A DNA stretch of 64,000 bases, taken from positions 1-64,000 of the forward strand of contig NZ_CABVHJ010000011.1 of assembly GCF_902497745.1 (NCBI RefSeq), in the 5' to 3' direction. Numbering within the stretch: the stretch's first letter is position 1; each line of letters starts with the position of its first letter. The notes beneath the pieces are model-generated. The model saw only the letters and a program-made list of their open reading frames with translations, did no database searches and was not told the DNA's origin. The stretch is from Pseudomonas fluorescens (lineage in GTDB: Bacteria; Pseudomonadota; Gammaproteobacteria; Pseudomonadales; Pseudomonadaceae). The position numbers and the translations under genes were made by a program. Positions 49,491 to 57,323 of this stretch are shown here, piece by piece.

Positions 49491-51209
49491 TCAACTGGCC
49501 AACTCGGTCAAACGCACCCGCGCCCACTCCTCAATCAACCGCGCCGGCGTGCCACACACCTTGCGCTTGTAAACAAAGTTTCGACACTTCTCGGCAAACT
49601 GATTGCGGTTGTAGAGCATGTCTTCCTGCATCTCCTGCAACTCGGTTTCACGGCATTGCTGGATCAACACCTGATCAACCCGCGCCTTGCGCTCACGCAC
49701 CGCGGCATAGGTCGGATCGCTCAATACGCCGTTGGCCCGTTGCAGCAACCACAGGGAAAACTCGTCCGGGCAACGCGGGCCGATTTCCTGAACCATGCCC
49801 AGTTGCCACGCCTGCACCGCGCTCACCGGCAGACAGGCCTGGGTCAATTGCTCGGCCATGGCCGGGCCGACGGCGCGGGGCAGGCTGTAGGTCCAGTATT
49901 CGGAGCCATACAAACCCATGCTCTTGTAATGCGGGTTGAACACGATATCGGCGCGGGCAAACACAATATCGGCGGCCAGCGCGAGCATCACACCGCCGGC
50001 GCCAGCATTGCCAGTAACGCCGCTGACCACCAGTTGTCGGGCCGTCAGCAGTTCTGCGCAGACATCGTCGATCGCCTGAATATTCGCCCAGGCTTCAGCA
50101 CCAGGATCCTGCGCGGCCTGAATCACGTTCAAATGCACACCGTTGGAAAAACTGCCGCGCCCGCCCTTGATCAGCAACACCTGCGTATCACGAGATTTGG
50201 CCCAGCGTAGCGCGGCGACCATGCGCTGGCATTGCTCGGTGCTCATGGCGCCGTTGTAGAACTCGAAGGTCAGCTCACCGACGATGCCGGATTCGCGATA
50301 CCGCAGCGGTTGATAGGCTTCGTCACTGAACGGCTGCGTGGCAATCGACCAGTCCAGCACCGGCACGTTGACCAATTGCTCGGCCAACAGGTGCCGCGCC
50401 GGTTGCTTGAAGGTTTCTTCGCCGGGTTGCGGTTTGCGTCGCAACGAACCAATCCACAAACTCTGATCACCGGCCGCGACCAGCACCGCATCGTCATGCA
50501 CCGCGAGAATCTCGCCGGGCATGCCGCTGCGCGAATCGAGGTGCGCGTCGTACACGTAATACTGACCGCCGGCCAGGCTCGCCAATACGCCGGGCTGACC
50601 GTCGGCGGCATCGATGCAGCGTTTGATGAAACGCGCGCAGTCGTGCCAGCTGAAACTGCGGTCGACCTGTTTCATGTTCGGCTGCAAGCGCCCGCGCACT
50701 TTTGTATCGGCATAGTCGAGGGCAACCGGTTCAAAGCCTTCGACGAACTTCTCCACCACTTCGCGTATGCAACGAATCGCCGCATCACTGACCCGACCGT
50801 TATACAGCTCGGATTTGCGCAGGCCCGCCGGCAGGTTGAATTCGCAGGTGGCCCACACCGGGCCGGCGTCCATTTCCTCGACCGCTTGCAACGCGGTGAC
50901 GCCCCAGCTCGGCAGCTCGTTGGTAATCGCCCAGTCGAGGGCACTGGCGCCGCGATCGCCGACGATGCCGGGATGAATGATCACCACCGGACGCTGCGTA
51001 TTGCTCCACAGTGCTTCGGGCACACGGTCCTTGAGGAACGGGCAGATCACCAGATCGGCGCCGCTGTGTTCGATCTGCTCGCATACGGCTTGTTCATTGG
51101 TAAACAGCACGACGCTGGGCGAGTGCCCGGCCTCACGCAGTTCCAGCCAGGCGCGTTGGGTTAGGCCGTTGAAGGCCGACGACAGCAGAATGATGTTGAG
51201 TGGTCGCAT
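49491..51209 (-). CDS. HypX-like protein (formyltransferase plus enoyl-CoA-hydratase domains)
   Basis: 572 residues from the ATG at 51209, with GGAAGAGC upstream. Residues ~1-270 are a formyltransferase-like fold (LNIILLSSAFNGLTQRAW, VVIIHPGIVGDRGASALDW around 75-94, then an FMT_C-like barrel). Residues ~290-510 are a crotonase-like domain (GGRGSFSNGVHLNVIQAA, AGAGGVMLALAADIVFARADIVFNPHYK, MGLYGSEYWTYSLPRAVG), both very like HypX. HypX in aerobic hydrogen oxidisers makes CO for the NiFe-hydrogenase ligand from formyl-tetrahydrofolate. No hydrogenase gene is in the window, so the role here is open. It is divergent from the FecI gene. Confidence 0.85.
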   Translation of the reverse strand: MRPLNIILLSSAFNGLTQRAWLELREAGHSPSVVLFTNEQAVCEQIEHSGADLVICPFLKDRVPEALWSNTQRPVVIIHPGIVGDRGASALDWAITNELPSWGVTALQAVEEMDAGPVWATCEFNLPAGLRKSELYNGRVSDAAIRCIREVVEKFVEGFEPVALDYADTKVRGRLQPNMKQVDRSFSWHDCARFIKRCIDAADGQPGVLASLAGGQYYVYDAHLDSRSGMPGEILAVHDDAVLVAAGDQSLWIGSLRRKPQPGEETFKQPARHLLAEQLVNVPVLDWSIATQPFSDEAYQPLRYRESGIVGELTFEFYNGAMSTEQCQRMVAALRWAKSRDTQVLLIKGGRGSFSNGVHLNVIQAAQDPGAEAWANIQAIDDVCAELLTARQLVVSGVTGNAGAGGVMLALAADIVFARADIVFNPHYKSMGLYGSEYWTYSLPRAVGPAMAEQLTQACLPVSAVQAWQLGMVQEIGPRCPDEFSLWLLQRANGVLSDPTYAAVRERKARVDQVLIQQCRETELQEMQEDMLYNRNQFAEKCRNFVYKRKVCGTPARLIEEWARVRLTELAS

Positions 51210-51506
51210 GCTTGCTCTTCCTTGAGTGGGTTCAGCCACGGGCTCTCGCTGAGCCGTCCCTGGCCTTCGATGGAGCCGCGAGATTAATCAGTGGGCGGCC
51301 ACGCGCCAGTGACCGAGGTCAACGTTGTGTCAGCCAATGTTTCTGCGGCGACGAAGCGGCTTATGCTCAATGGTTTGCTTGTGCTGATTTTTTATTACTT
51401 CAAATGTCTTCGAGGCTATTGCACAGTCGCGCCTGATCAGAGCCGGACGATCCCGGCAGAACGATGGTTTTTCGCAGCGGGTGGGACCCGTTTCAGGGAG
51501 CAAGGC
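51210..51506. other. Divergent intergenic region between the HypX-like and FecI genes
   Basis: 297 bp with no convincing gene. An AT-rich stretch (GATTTTTTATTACTTCAAATG, 51387-51407) is the most promoter-like part. I see no full Fur box here. Confidence 0.4.
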
Positions 51507-52013
51507 ATGGGTGGGTACAACCCGCATTACCAGATCATCGGGCAGATGTTCCAAAAGGACTATCGTTGGCTGTGCGCTGCCGTTGGTCGCACGCTGGGTT
51601 GCCCGCACAGTGCGCAGGACATCGCTTCGGAAACCTTTCTACGGGTGCTGGCACTGCCGGACCCCACGGCCATTCGCGAGCCACGGGCACTGTTGACCAC
51701 CATTGCGCGGCGGTTGGTGTACGAAGGCTGGCGTCGCCAGGACCTTGAACGCGCTTATCTGGAAAGTCTGGCGCTGGCGCCCGAGCCGGTGCATCCGTCC
51801 CCGGAAGAACGGGCGCTGGTGATCGAAGCGCTGCTCGCGGTCGATCGTTTGCTCAACGGGCTGTCGGCCAAGGCGAAAGCGGCGTTTCTCTACCATCAAC
51901 TCGACGGCTTGACTTACAGCGAGATCGGCGAGCGCCTCGGCGTGTCGACCAGTCGCGTGCAGCAATACATGGTCGAAGCGTTCAAGCGTTGCTATCAGGC
52001 GATGCAGGCATGA
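51507..52013 (+). CDS. FecI-type ECF sigma factor
   Basis: 168 residues from the ATG at 51507 (AGGGAG upstream); the longer in-frame reading upstream is not credible. Sigma-70 region 2 (MFQKDYRWLCAAVGRTLGCPHSAQDIASETFLRVL) and region 4 (LSAKAKAAFLYHQLDGLTYSEIGERLGVSTSRVQQYM) are clear, as in iron-starvation FecI factors. The stop overlaps the FecR-type gene by 4 bp. It probably directs transcription of the TonB receptor downstream, and perhaps of two further promoters sharing the CTAA-N8-CTATAAA element. Confidence 0.93.
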   Translation: MGGYNPHYQIIGQMFQKDYRWLCAAVGRTLGCPHSAQDIASETFLRVLALPDPTAIREPRALLTTIARRLVYEGWRRQDLERAYLESLALAPEPVHPSPEERALVIEALLAVDRLLNGLSAKAKAAFLYHQLDGLTYSEIGERLGVSTSRVQQYMVEAFKRCYQAMQA

Positions 52014-52957
52014 GGCCGGACGAGGCGGTGATCGACGAGGCGGCGCAATGGCTGGCGTTGCTGCAGTCGGGCGAGGCGGGCATGGCTGAGCGGGCCGCAT
52101 TCGAGGCGTGGCGTGTTGCCGATCCTCGGCATCAGCAGGTCATCGAGCAAATGGGCGGCGGCCTGAATCTGCTGCGCAACCCGAGCTTGCGCAGCGTGCC
52201 GCGCAACAGCCTGCTGCACAGTCTCAATGCGCCGTCGAGTCGTCGACGCTTCATCAGCGGCAGTTTGAGTGTGCTCGGTGTTGCGCTGTTGGCCGGGTTG
52301 CTCGGGCGACGTTACGGCTGGCTGCCGGAGGCGGGGGAGTTGTCGACCGGAACCGGAGAGCGGCGTGACTTCACACTCGCGGACGGCAGTGGGCTGACCC
52401 TCAATGCGCGCAGCCGTGTGGTGCCTTTGTTCGACCATCAGCAACGGCTGCTCGCCTTGCGCAGCGGCGAATTGTTGGTCGATGTGGCGAAAGAGTCGGC
52501 GCGACCTTTTGTAGTCGAGACCGAGCACGGCCGCATGCGGGCGCTGGGGACGAAGTTTCTCGTGCAGTACAGCGAGGAAACGACGCGATTGGTGATGCTC
52601 CATTCGCAGGTCGAAGTGCTCACCGCAAGTGGCGCGCGGCAAGTGGTACAGGCGGGCGAGAGTCTGCTGTTCAACGGCGCCGGGTTACTGTCGCTGGAGC
52701 GCAGCAGCGGCCAGGAAAGTGCCTGGGTGCAAGGTCGACTGGAGGTGCGCGATCGGCCTTTGTACGAGGTCATCGACAGCCTGCGCCGCTACCGTCGCGG
52801 CATCTTGCATCTGAGCCCGGAAGTCGCCGACCTGCGCCTCAGCGGCCTCTATCCGCTCGACGACAGCGATCGTACGTTGCAACTGCTGGAGCGCTCGCTG
52901 CCGATCCGCGTCACCTGGCACAACCCGTACTGGGTGAGTATCGACGCGCGGTTATAA
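52010..52957 (+). CDS. FecR-type anti-sigma/sigma regulator
   Basis: 315 residues from ATG 52010. A cytoplasmic N-terminal DUF4880 segment (DEAAQWLALLQSGEAGMAERAAFEAWR) is followed by a transmembrane helix (RRFISGSLSVLGVALLAGLLG) and the periplasmic FecR domain (GERRDFTLADGSGLTLNARSRV, ELLVDVAKESARPFVVET). The C-terminal ~90 residues form an STN-like/secretin-type end. It relays occupancy of the TonB receptor's STN domain to the FecI factor. Coupled to fecI by a 4-bp overlap. Confidence 0.93.
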   Translation: MRPDEAVIDEAAQWLALLQSGEAGMAERAAFEAWRVADPRHQQVIEQMGGGLNLLRNPSLRSVPRNSLLHSLNAPSSRRRFISGSLSVLGVALLAGLLGRRYGWLPEAGELSTGTGERRDFTLADGSGLTLNARSRVVPLFDHQQRLLALRSGELLVDVAKESARPFVVETEHGRMRALGTKFLVQYSEETTRLVMLHSQVEVLTASGARQVVQAGESLLFNGAGLLSLERSSGQESAWVQGRLEVRDRPLYEVIDSLRRYRRGILHLSPEVADLRLSGLYPLDDSDRTLQLLERSLPIRVTWHNPYWVSIDARL

Positions 52958-52974
52958 ACCCATAACTTCTTGGC

Positions 52975-52993
52975 CTAATCGCCGCCCTATAAA
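52975..52993 (+). promoter_or_regulatory. CTAA-N8-CTATAAA element, copy A
   Basis: CTAATCGCCGCCCTATAAA ends exactly 56 bp before the ATG of the first TonB receptor. The same CTAA-N8-CTATAAA pattern with the same inner spacing stands before the second TonB receptor and the ABC binding-protein gene. Probable FecI-dependent promoter or operator. Confidence 0.6.
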
Positions 52994-53048
52994 AAGCGCC
53001 GGCCTGCTGCTCATTCCCTGCAGATGCCTCCAACAGGGAAACCCTTCG

Positions 53049-55958
53049 ATGTTCTCACTCAAACAACAATTACCTCGATTGACCCTCGCCGCTGCCTTGG
53101 CGCTGGGCGTCAGTCCATTGGCGGCGGTGGCCCAGGAATCGGCAGCGGCGGTGTCCACCTTCGACATCGCCAGCGGGCCGCTCGACGAAGTGCTGCTGGA
53201 CATCTCGCGGCAGAGCGGCGTGCCGATTTCCTTCAGTCAGGAACTGGTGCAGGGCAAACGCAGTGCGGCGGTGCGCGGTGCGTTGGGTGGCCGCCAGGCG
53301 GTGGAAAAAGCCCTGCTCGGCAGTGGTTTGCAAGTCGAACAAAGCGCTCAGGGCCTGACCGTTCGCGCAGCCGATGCGCCGGCGAAAGTCACTACCGCAG
53401 CGCCGGTCACCAGCGCCGATTACCGCATGGAAAAAGTCACCGTCACTGGCTCACGCATCGCCCGCGCGCAAAGCGATGGCGCCACGCCGGTCAACGTCAT
53501 CACCCACGAAGAAATGGAAGCGCGCGGCTACAAAAACGTCTACGACGCCCTCGCGACGCAAACGCAAAACACCGGCATGACCCAGGGCGAAGATTACGGC
53601 AACACCTGGCAACCGGCGGCCAGCGCGCTGAACCTGCGCGGCCTCGGCCCGAACCATACGCTGGTGCTGATCAATGGCCGTCGCGTGGCCGATTATCCGA
53701 CGCCGTACGACGGCAAGGTCAACTTCACCAACCTGGCGAACATTCCGTCGGCGGTCATCGAACGCATCGAAATCCTCAGCAGCGGCGCCTCGGCGATTTA
53801 CGGCTCGGACGCGATCGCCGGGGTGGTCAACATCATCCTCAAGGACAAGATCAACGGCGTCGACGTTAACCTCAAGGGCGGCACCAGCGAACGCGGCGGC
53901 GGTGACAACCAGCGCTTGCAGATCAGCGGCGGCGGCAGTTGGGGGGATTTTGACGGCTTGTTCGGTCTGGAACTGACTAACCGTGATCCGATCTGGGCCG
54001 ATGACCGTGGCTTTATGCAAAACGGCCCGCTGGCGGACGTCGGTTACCGCCGCGACCTGAGCAACAGTCGTTATCTGGGACCGGGTTGCGGTGCTTATCA
54101 GGGCACCTTCGACAACAAACTGGTCAACAGCGGCGGGCGCTGCCGCACCGATCAGATGTACAACGATTACTGGACCGTGCAGACCCAAAAGGAAAACTAC
54201 GACGGCTACACCCGTGGCACCTGGCACTTCAGCGACAGCGGCCAGGTCTTCGCCGACTTGATGTACGGCCTCGACCATATTCAGAACAACACACGCGGGC
54301 CGACCTTCACCTCGCCGGACTTCATCAACCAGAACAGCGGCAATCTGGAGCGCTGGTATCGACGCTTCGGTGAAGAGGAAATCGGTGGCCGTACGAGCAA
54401 CAACAGCAAGTGGCGCGACACCTCGTGGACCGGTACCCTCGGTCTCTCGGACAAGATTGCCGACACTGGCTGGAGCTACGATCTGGCGGCCAATCGCTCG
54501 GAATATCGCAGCGTCAGGACCACCCGTTACACCCCGCTGTCATCGATTCAGGATTTCTACCTCGGCCCGCAGTTGGGTGTGAGCGGTGGTTATCCGGTGT
54601 TCGCCCCGGATGCCTCGCGGCTCGACCGGCCGCTGACGCCGCAGGAATGGCAGCAGTTTCGCGGCAACCTGACCCAGAGCAGCAAGTCGGTGTCGACCAG
54701 CTACAACGCTTCGGTCAACGGTGATCTGTTCGATCTGCCGGCTGGGCCCGTGGGCTTCGCCGGTGTGCTGGAGGCGGGCAAACAGGAATACCGCGTCGAT
54801 CCGGATGACGGCCTCAACGACGGTACCTTTTACGGCGTAAGCCCACAGCAAAGTTCCGGTGGCTCGCGCAAGCGTTATGCGGCGGGCGGCGAGTTCAGCA
54901 TTCCGGTGACTGACACGATTCTGGCGACCGCCGCCGGGCGCTGGGACCAATACAAGTTCAGCGGCCGCACCGAGCAGCAGAAAACCTACAACCTGGGGCT
55001 TGAGTGGCGCCCGGTGACCAGCCTGTTGCTGCGCGGCAGTTACGGCACCAGTTTCCGCGCGCCGGATCTGAACTACATCTATCAGTCCGACAGCAACGGC
55101 TACTACCCGGCGCAAATCGATTACTACGGTTGCAGTCAGGGCGTGGAGGGCGCCTGTGATCGCGGGCGCGTCGACTACACCCAAAGCGGCACGGCGAACC
55201 TGGAGTCGGAACGCGGTAAATCATGGACCTACGGATTTGTCTGGTCACCGTCGCGCAATTTCGATTTCTCCACCGATTTCTGGCGCGTGGAGATCGACGA
55301 TCTGCTGACCACCGTCGATGAAAACCGGCTGCTGCAACAGGAAAACGAATGCCGCAATGGTACTCAGGACATCAACTCGGCCAATTGCCAGTCGACGCTG
55401 GCGCGCATTGATCGTAACGCCGGCAATGCGGCGGTCGACCCGAACCAGTTGAATCGCGTGCGGGTCAACGCCATCAACGCCGCTAGCGAGCGGGTCAGCG
55501 GCCTGGATTTCAAGAGCAACATCCGCTGGGGCGCCGGGCAGTACGGCGCGTTCAGTTCGGCGCTGGGTTACACCTTGGTGCTTTCGCATTACTACAAGGA
55601 ATCGGAAGAAGCCCCCACGCAAGACTGGCGCACCTCACGCACCAACTACGATTGGCGCAGCAAGGTCAACGCCAGCCTGACCTGGGATTACCAGAAGGCC
55701 ACGGCGACGCTGATGGGCATTCGTTACGGCTCGGTCACCAATGGCGCGGGAGACGGGCGTCTGTCGCCATGGACGGTGTTCAACGCCAGTGCGCGTTACA
55801 AGCTCAATGACCGGGCGAGTGTCGGGCTGACCGTGAACAACGTGCTCAATCAGGTCAAGCACGATGACTCGGCAGGGTGGCCGTATTACCCGACCGGCAA
55901 CTATGACCCGTACGGGCGGCAATGGTGGCTCGATGTGAGTTATCACTTCGGCGGCTGA
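53049..55958 (+). CDS. TonB-dependent receptor with N-terminal STN signalling domain
   Basis: 969 residues with AGGGAAACC upstream. Signal peptide ends near AVAQE (~30). An STN domain spans ~36-115 (FDIASGPLDEVLLDISRQSGVPISF), then a TonB-box-like MEKVTVTGSRIA and a plug domain (PVNVITHEEME, LNLRGLGPNHTLVLINGRRV, IERIEILSSGASAIYGSDAIAGVVNII). The remainder is a 22-strand-type barrel ending WWLDVSYHFGG. STN plus adjacent FecI/FecR makes it a transducer: ligand uptake also induces its own gene. The plug subfamily is typical of receptors for varied ligands, not only ferric siderophores; the ligand is not evident. Confidence 0.93.
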   Translation: MFSLKQQLPRLTLAAALALGVSPLAAVAQESAAAVSTFDIASGPLDEVLLDISRQSGVPISFSQELVQGKRSAAVRGALGGRQAVEKALLGSGLQVEQSAQGLTVRAADAPAKVTTAAPVTSADYRMEKVTVTGSRIARAQSDGATPVNVITHEEMEARGYKNVYDALATQTQNTGMTQGEDYGNTWQPAASALNLRGLGPNHTLVLINGRRVADYPTPYDGKVNFTNLANIPSAVIERIEILSSGASAIYGSDAIAGVVNIILKDKINGVDVNLKGGTSERGGGDNQRLQISGGGSWGDFDGLFGLELTNRDPIWADDRGFMQNGPLADVGYRRDLSNSRYLGPGCGAYQGTFDNKLVNSGGRCRTDQMYNDYWTVQTQKENYDGYTRGTWHFSDSGQVFADLMYGLDHIQNNTRGPTFTSPDFINQNSGNLERWYRRFGEEEIGGRTSNNSKWRDTSWTGTLGLSDKIADTGWSYDLAANRSEYRSVRTTRYTPLSSIQDFYLGPQLGVSGGYPVFAPDASRLDRPLTPQEWQQFRGNLTQSSKSVSTSYNASVNGDLFDLPAGPVGFAGVLEAGKQEYRVDPDDGLNDGTFYGVSPQQSSGGSRKRYAAGGEFSIPVTDTILATAAGRWDQYKFSGRTEQQKTYNLGLEWRPVTSLLLRGSYGTSFRAPDLNYIYQSDSNGYYPAQIDYYGCSQGVEGACDRGRVDYTQSGTANLESERGKSWTYGFVWSPSRNFDFSTDFWRVEIDDLLTTVDENRLLQQENECRNGTQDINSANCQSTLARIDRNAGNAAVDPNQLNRVRVNAINAASERVSGLDFKSNIRWGAGQYGAFSSALGYTLVLSHYYKESEEAPTQDWRTSRTNYDWRSKVNASLTWDYQKATATLMGIRYGSVTNGAGDGRLSPWTVFNASARYKLNDRASVGLTVNNVLNQVKHDDSAGWPYYPTGNYDPYGRQWWLDVSYHFGG

Positions 55959-56132
55959 TGGCAGGAATCTCGCGTTGACGTCCTACGGAAAAAGCCAGGT
56001 TTTTCGGCAGGCAGGGGATATTTCCGACGACTTTTTCAGGTTGGTCGTCGGAAGCGCGATCTATAGCATCGGACCTGACATTGAAGTCGCTGAGCGGCTT
56101 GGACGCTCAGGCTCCCAGATAAAGGATCGATT

Positions 56133-56705
56133 ATGCGTACCCCACACATCGAGCATGAAACGCCTGCTTATTCCCTGCGTAACTTCTGGATCGACGATCG
56201 CGCCAGATGCCCCATGGAGGATGTCGCGATGCCCACAGCAAAAGTACCCCGGCTGACGGGGCTGAAGAAGGTCGCGGGCAAGCCTGTCGATTTGCTCGTG
56301 CACGGCCAGGACCTCGGTGACGATGCCATGTTGATTGTCCGCCTTACCGACCAGGGCTTTGAGCTGAGCGACGTCGTCAACATGCTTTCAACTTCCGAAA
56401 TGTACCTGCGCGAAGACATGGTCAAACGCATCACCGGCAGGTCTGTCAGAACCGTGCAGCGGCTGTTGAAGGAAGGCAAATCGATACGGCTTGACTCGCA
56501 GCAGAGTGTCGTCGCCTATCAATATGCGCTGGTGCTGGAGATGGCCACTCGGGCGTTCGGGGGGCTGTCACAGGCGGAGATATGGATGCAAAAACCCACC
56601 CCTTACCTTAACGGCTACGTGCCGTTGGAACTGACCCGCCACCCACTGGGTTTCCAGATGGTCGAGCAATACTTGTGTCAGCTCCTGTACGGGGGTTACC
56701 CATGA
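56133..56705 (+). CDS. Xre/MbcA/ParS-type antitoxin of a RES toxin-antitoxin pair
   Basis: 190 residues from ATG 56133 (AAAGGAT upstream); ATG 56229 is a strong alternative because GGAGG lies eight bases before it and would give ~158 residues, nearer the family norm. The Xre-like helix-turn-helix region has SDVVNMLSTSEMYLREDMVKRITGRSVRTVQRLLKEG. The C-terminal toxin-binding domain (AEIWMQKPTPYLNGYVPLELTRHPLGFQMVEQYL) is the MbcA/ParS/Xre_C type. Its stop overlaps the RES gene ATG. It neutralises the RES toxin and likely represses the pair. Confidence 0.88.
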   Translation: MRTPHIEHETPAYSLRNFWIDDRARCPMEDVAMPTAKVPRLTGLKKVAGKPVDLLVHGQDLGDDAMLIVRLTDQGFELSDVVNMLSTSEMYLREDMVKRITGRSVRTVQRLLKEGKSIRLDSQQSVVAYQYALVLEMATRAFGGLSQAEIWMQKPTPYLNGYVPLELTRHPLGFQMVEQYLCQLLYGGYP

Positions 56706-57205
56706 ATCCCTTGCCTTGGGAAGGGCACTGGTATGGCTGGCGCCTGGATCAGGAGGCCTACGGAGAGACGTGGGACAGCGGGATGGGTTCTAAACTGAAG
56801 GGCGGTCGATGGAATGCGCCTGGCCGGCGAGTCGTCTATGCATCTGTCGACCCGTCCTCGGCCATTCTGGAGGTAGCAGCCAATAACAGTTTTGATGCAC
56901 TGGACAGAGAGCCTTATGTGCTGACGTGTTTTGAGGTCATCCGCGATGCACGGGTCAAAGTCGTCCAGCCTGAAGAGGTACCGAATCCTTACTGGTTGAG
57001 TCCCGCGTGGCCGTCACCCAATCAACAGCGGTTTGCCGACGCTTTACTGGATGAGCATCCGTTTGTCCTGATTCCCTCGGCGGCAACCCGCCACTCTTGG
57101 AATCTGCTGGTGAGCTGCGACCTGGCAGAGGGGCAGTTCAAGATGGTCTCCCAGGAGCGGTTTGGCCTGGATACCCGGTTGTTGAGGGAGGTGACATTGG
57201 CTTGA
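56702..57205 (+). CDS. RES-domain toxin (NAD+-degrading type)
   Basis: 167 residues from ATG 56702, overlapping the antitoxin stop by 4 bp. RES motifs are present: YGWRL with the first Arg, GGRWNAPGRRVVYAS with the second, SSAILEVAANN, and SWNLLVSCD near the end. RES toxins (MbcT/Res) deplete cellular NAD+. Length agrees with the family (~150-170). The pair sits between two TonB-receptor genes and is unrelated to them, so it was probably inserted there. Confidence 0.9.
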   Translation: MNPLPWEGHWYGWRLDQEAYGETWDSGMGSKLKGGRWNAPGRRVVYASVDPSSAILEVAANNSFDALDREPYVLTCFEVIRDARVKVVQPEEVPNPYWLSPAWPSPNQQRFADALLDEHPFVLIPSAATRHSWNLLVSCDLAEGQFKMVSQERFGLDTRLLREVTLA

Positions 57206-57249
57206 TACGGACGCACGGCATTTTGTGCATAACCTCATCACCCAACGGT

Positions 57250-57268
57250 CTAAACCGCCCTCTATAAA
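57250..57268 (+). promoter_or_regulatory. CTAA-N8-CTATAAA element, copy B
   Basis: CTAAACCGCCCTCTATAAA ends exactly 56 bp before the ATG of the second TonB receptor, the same distance as copy A. Confidence 0.6.
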
Positions 57269-57323
57269 TCCTTATTCTTCATCGCACATCCCTGCATAAA
57301 CCAAAACGCAGGGATGGCTGTTC

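Noticed and set aside
51291..51506. N-terminal extension of the FecI gene
   Set aside because: It adds 72 residues before sigma region 2 that FecI factors do not have; the ATG at 51507 has AGGGAG upstream and gives the normal length.
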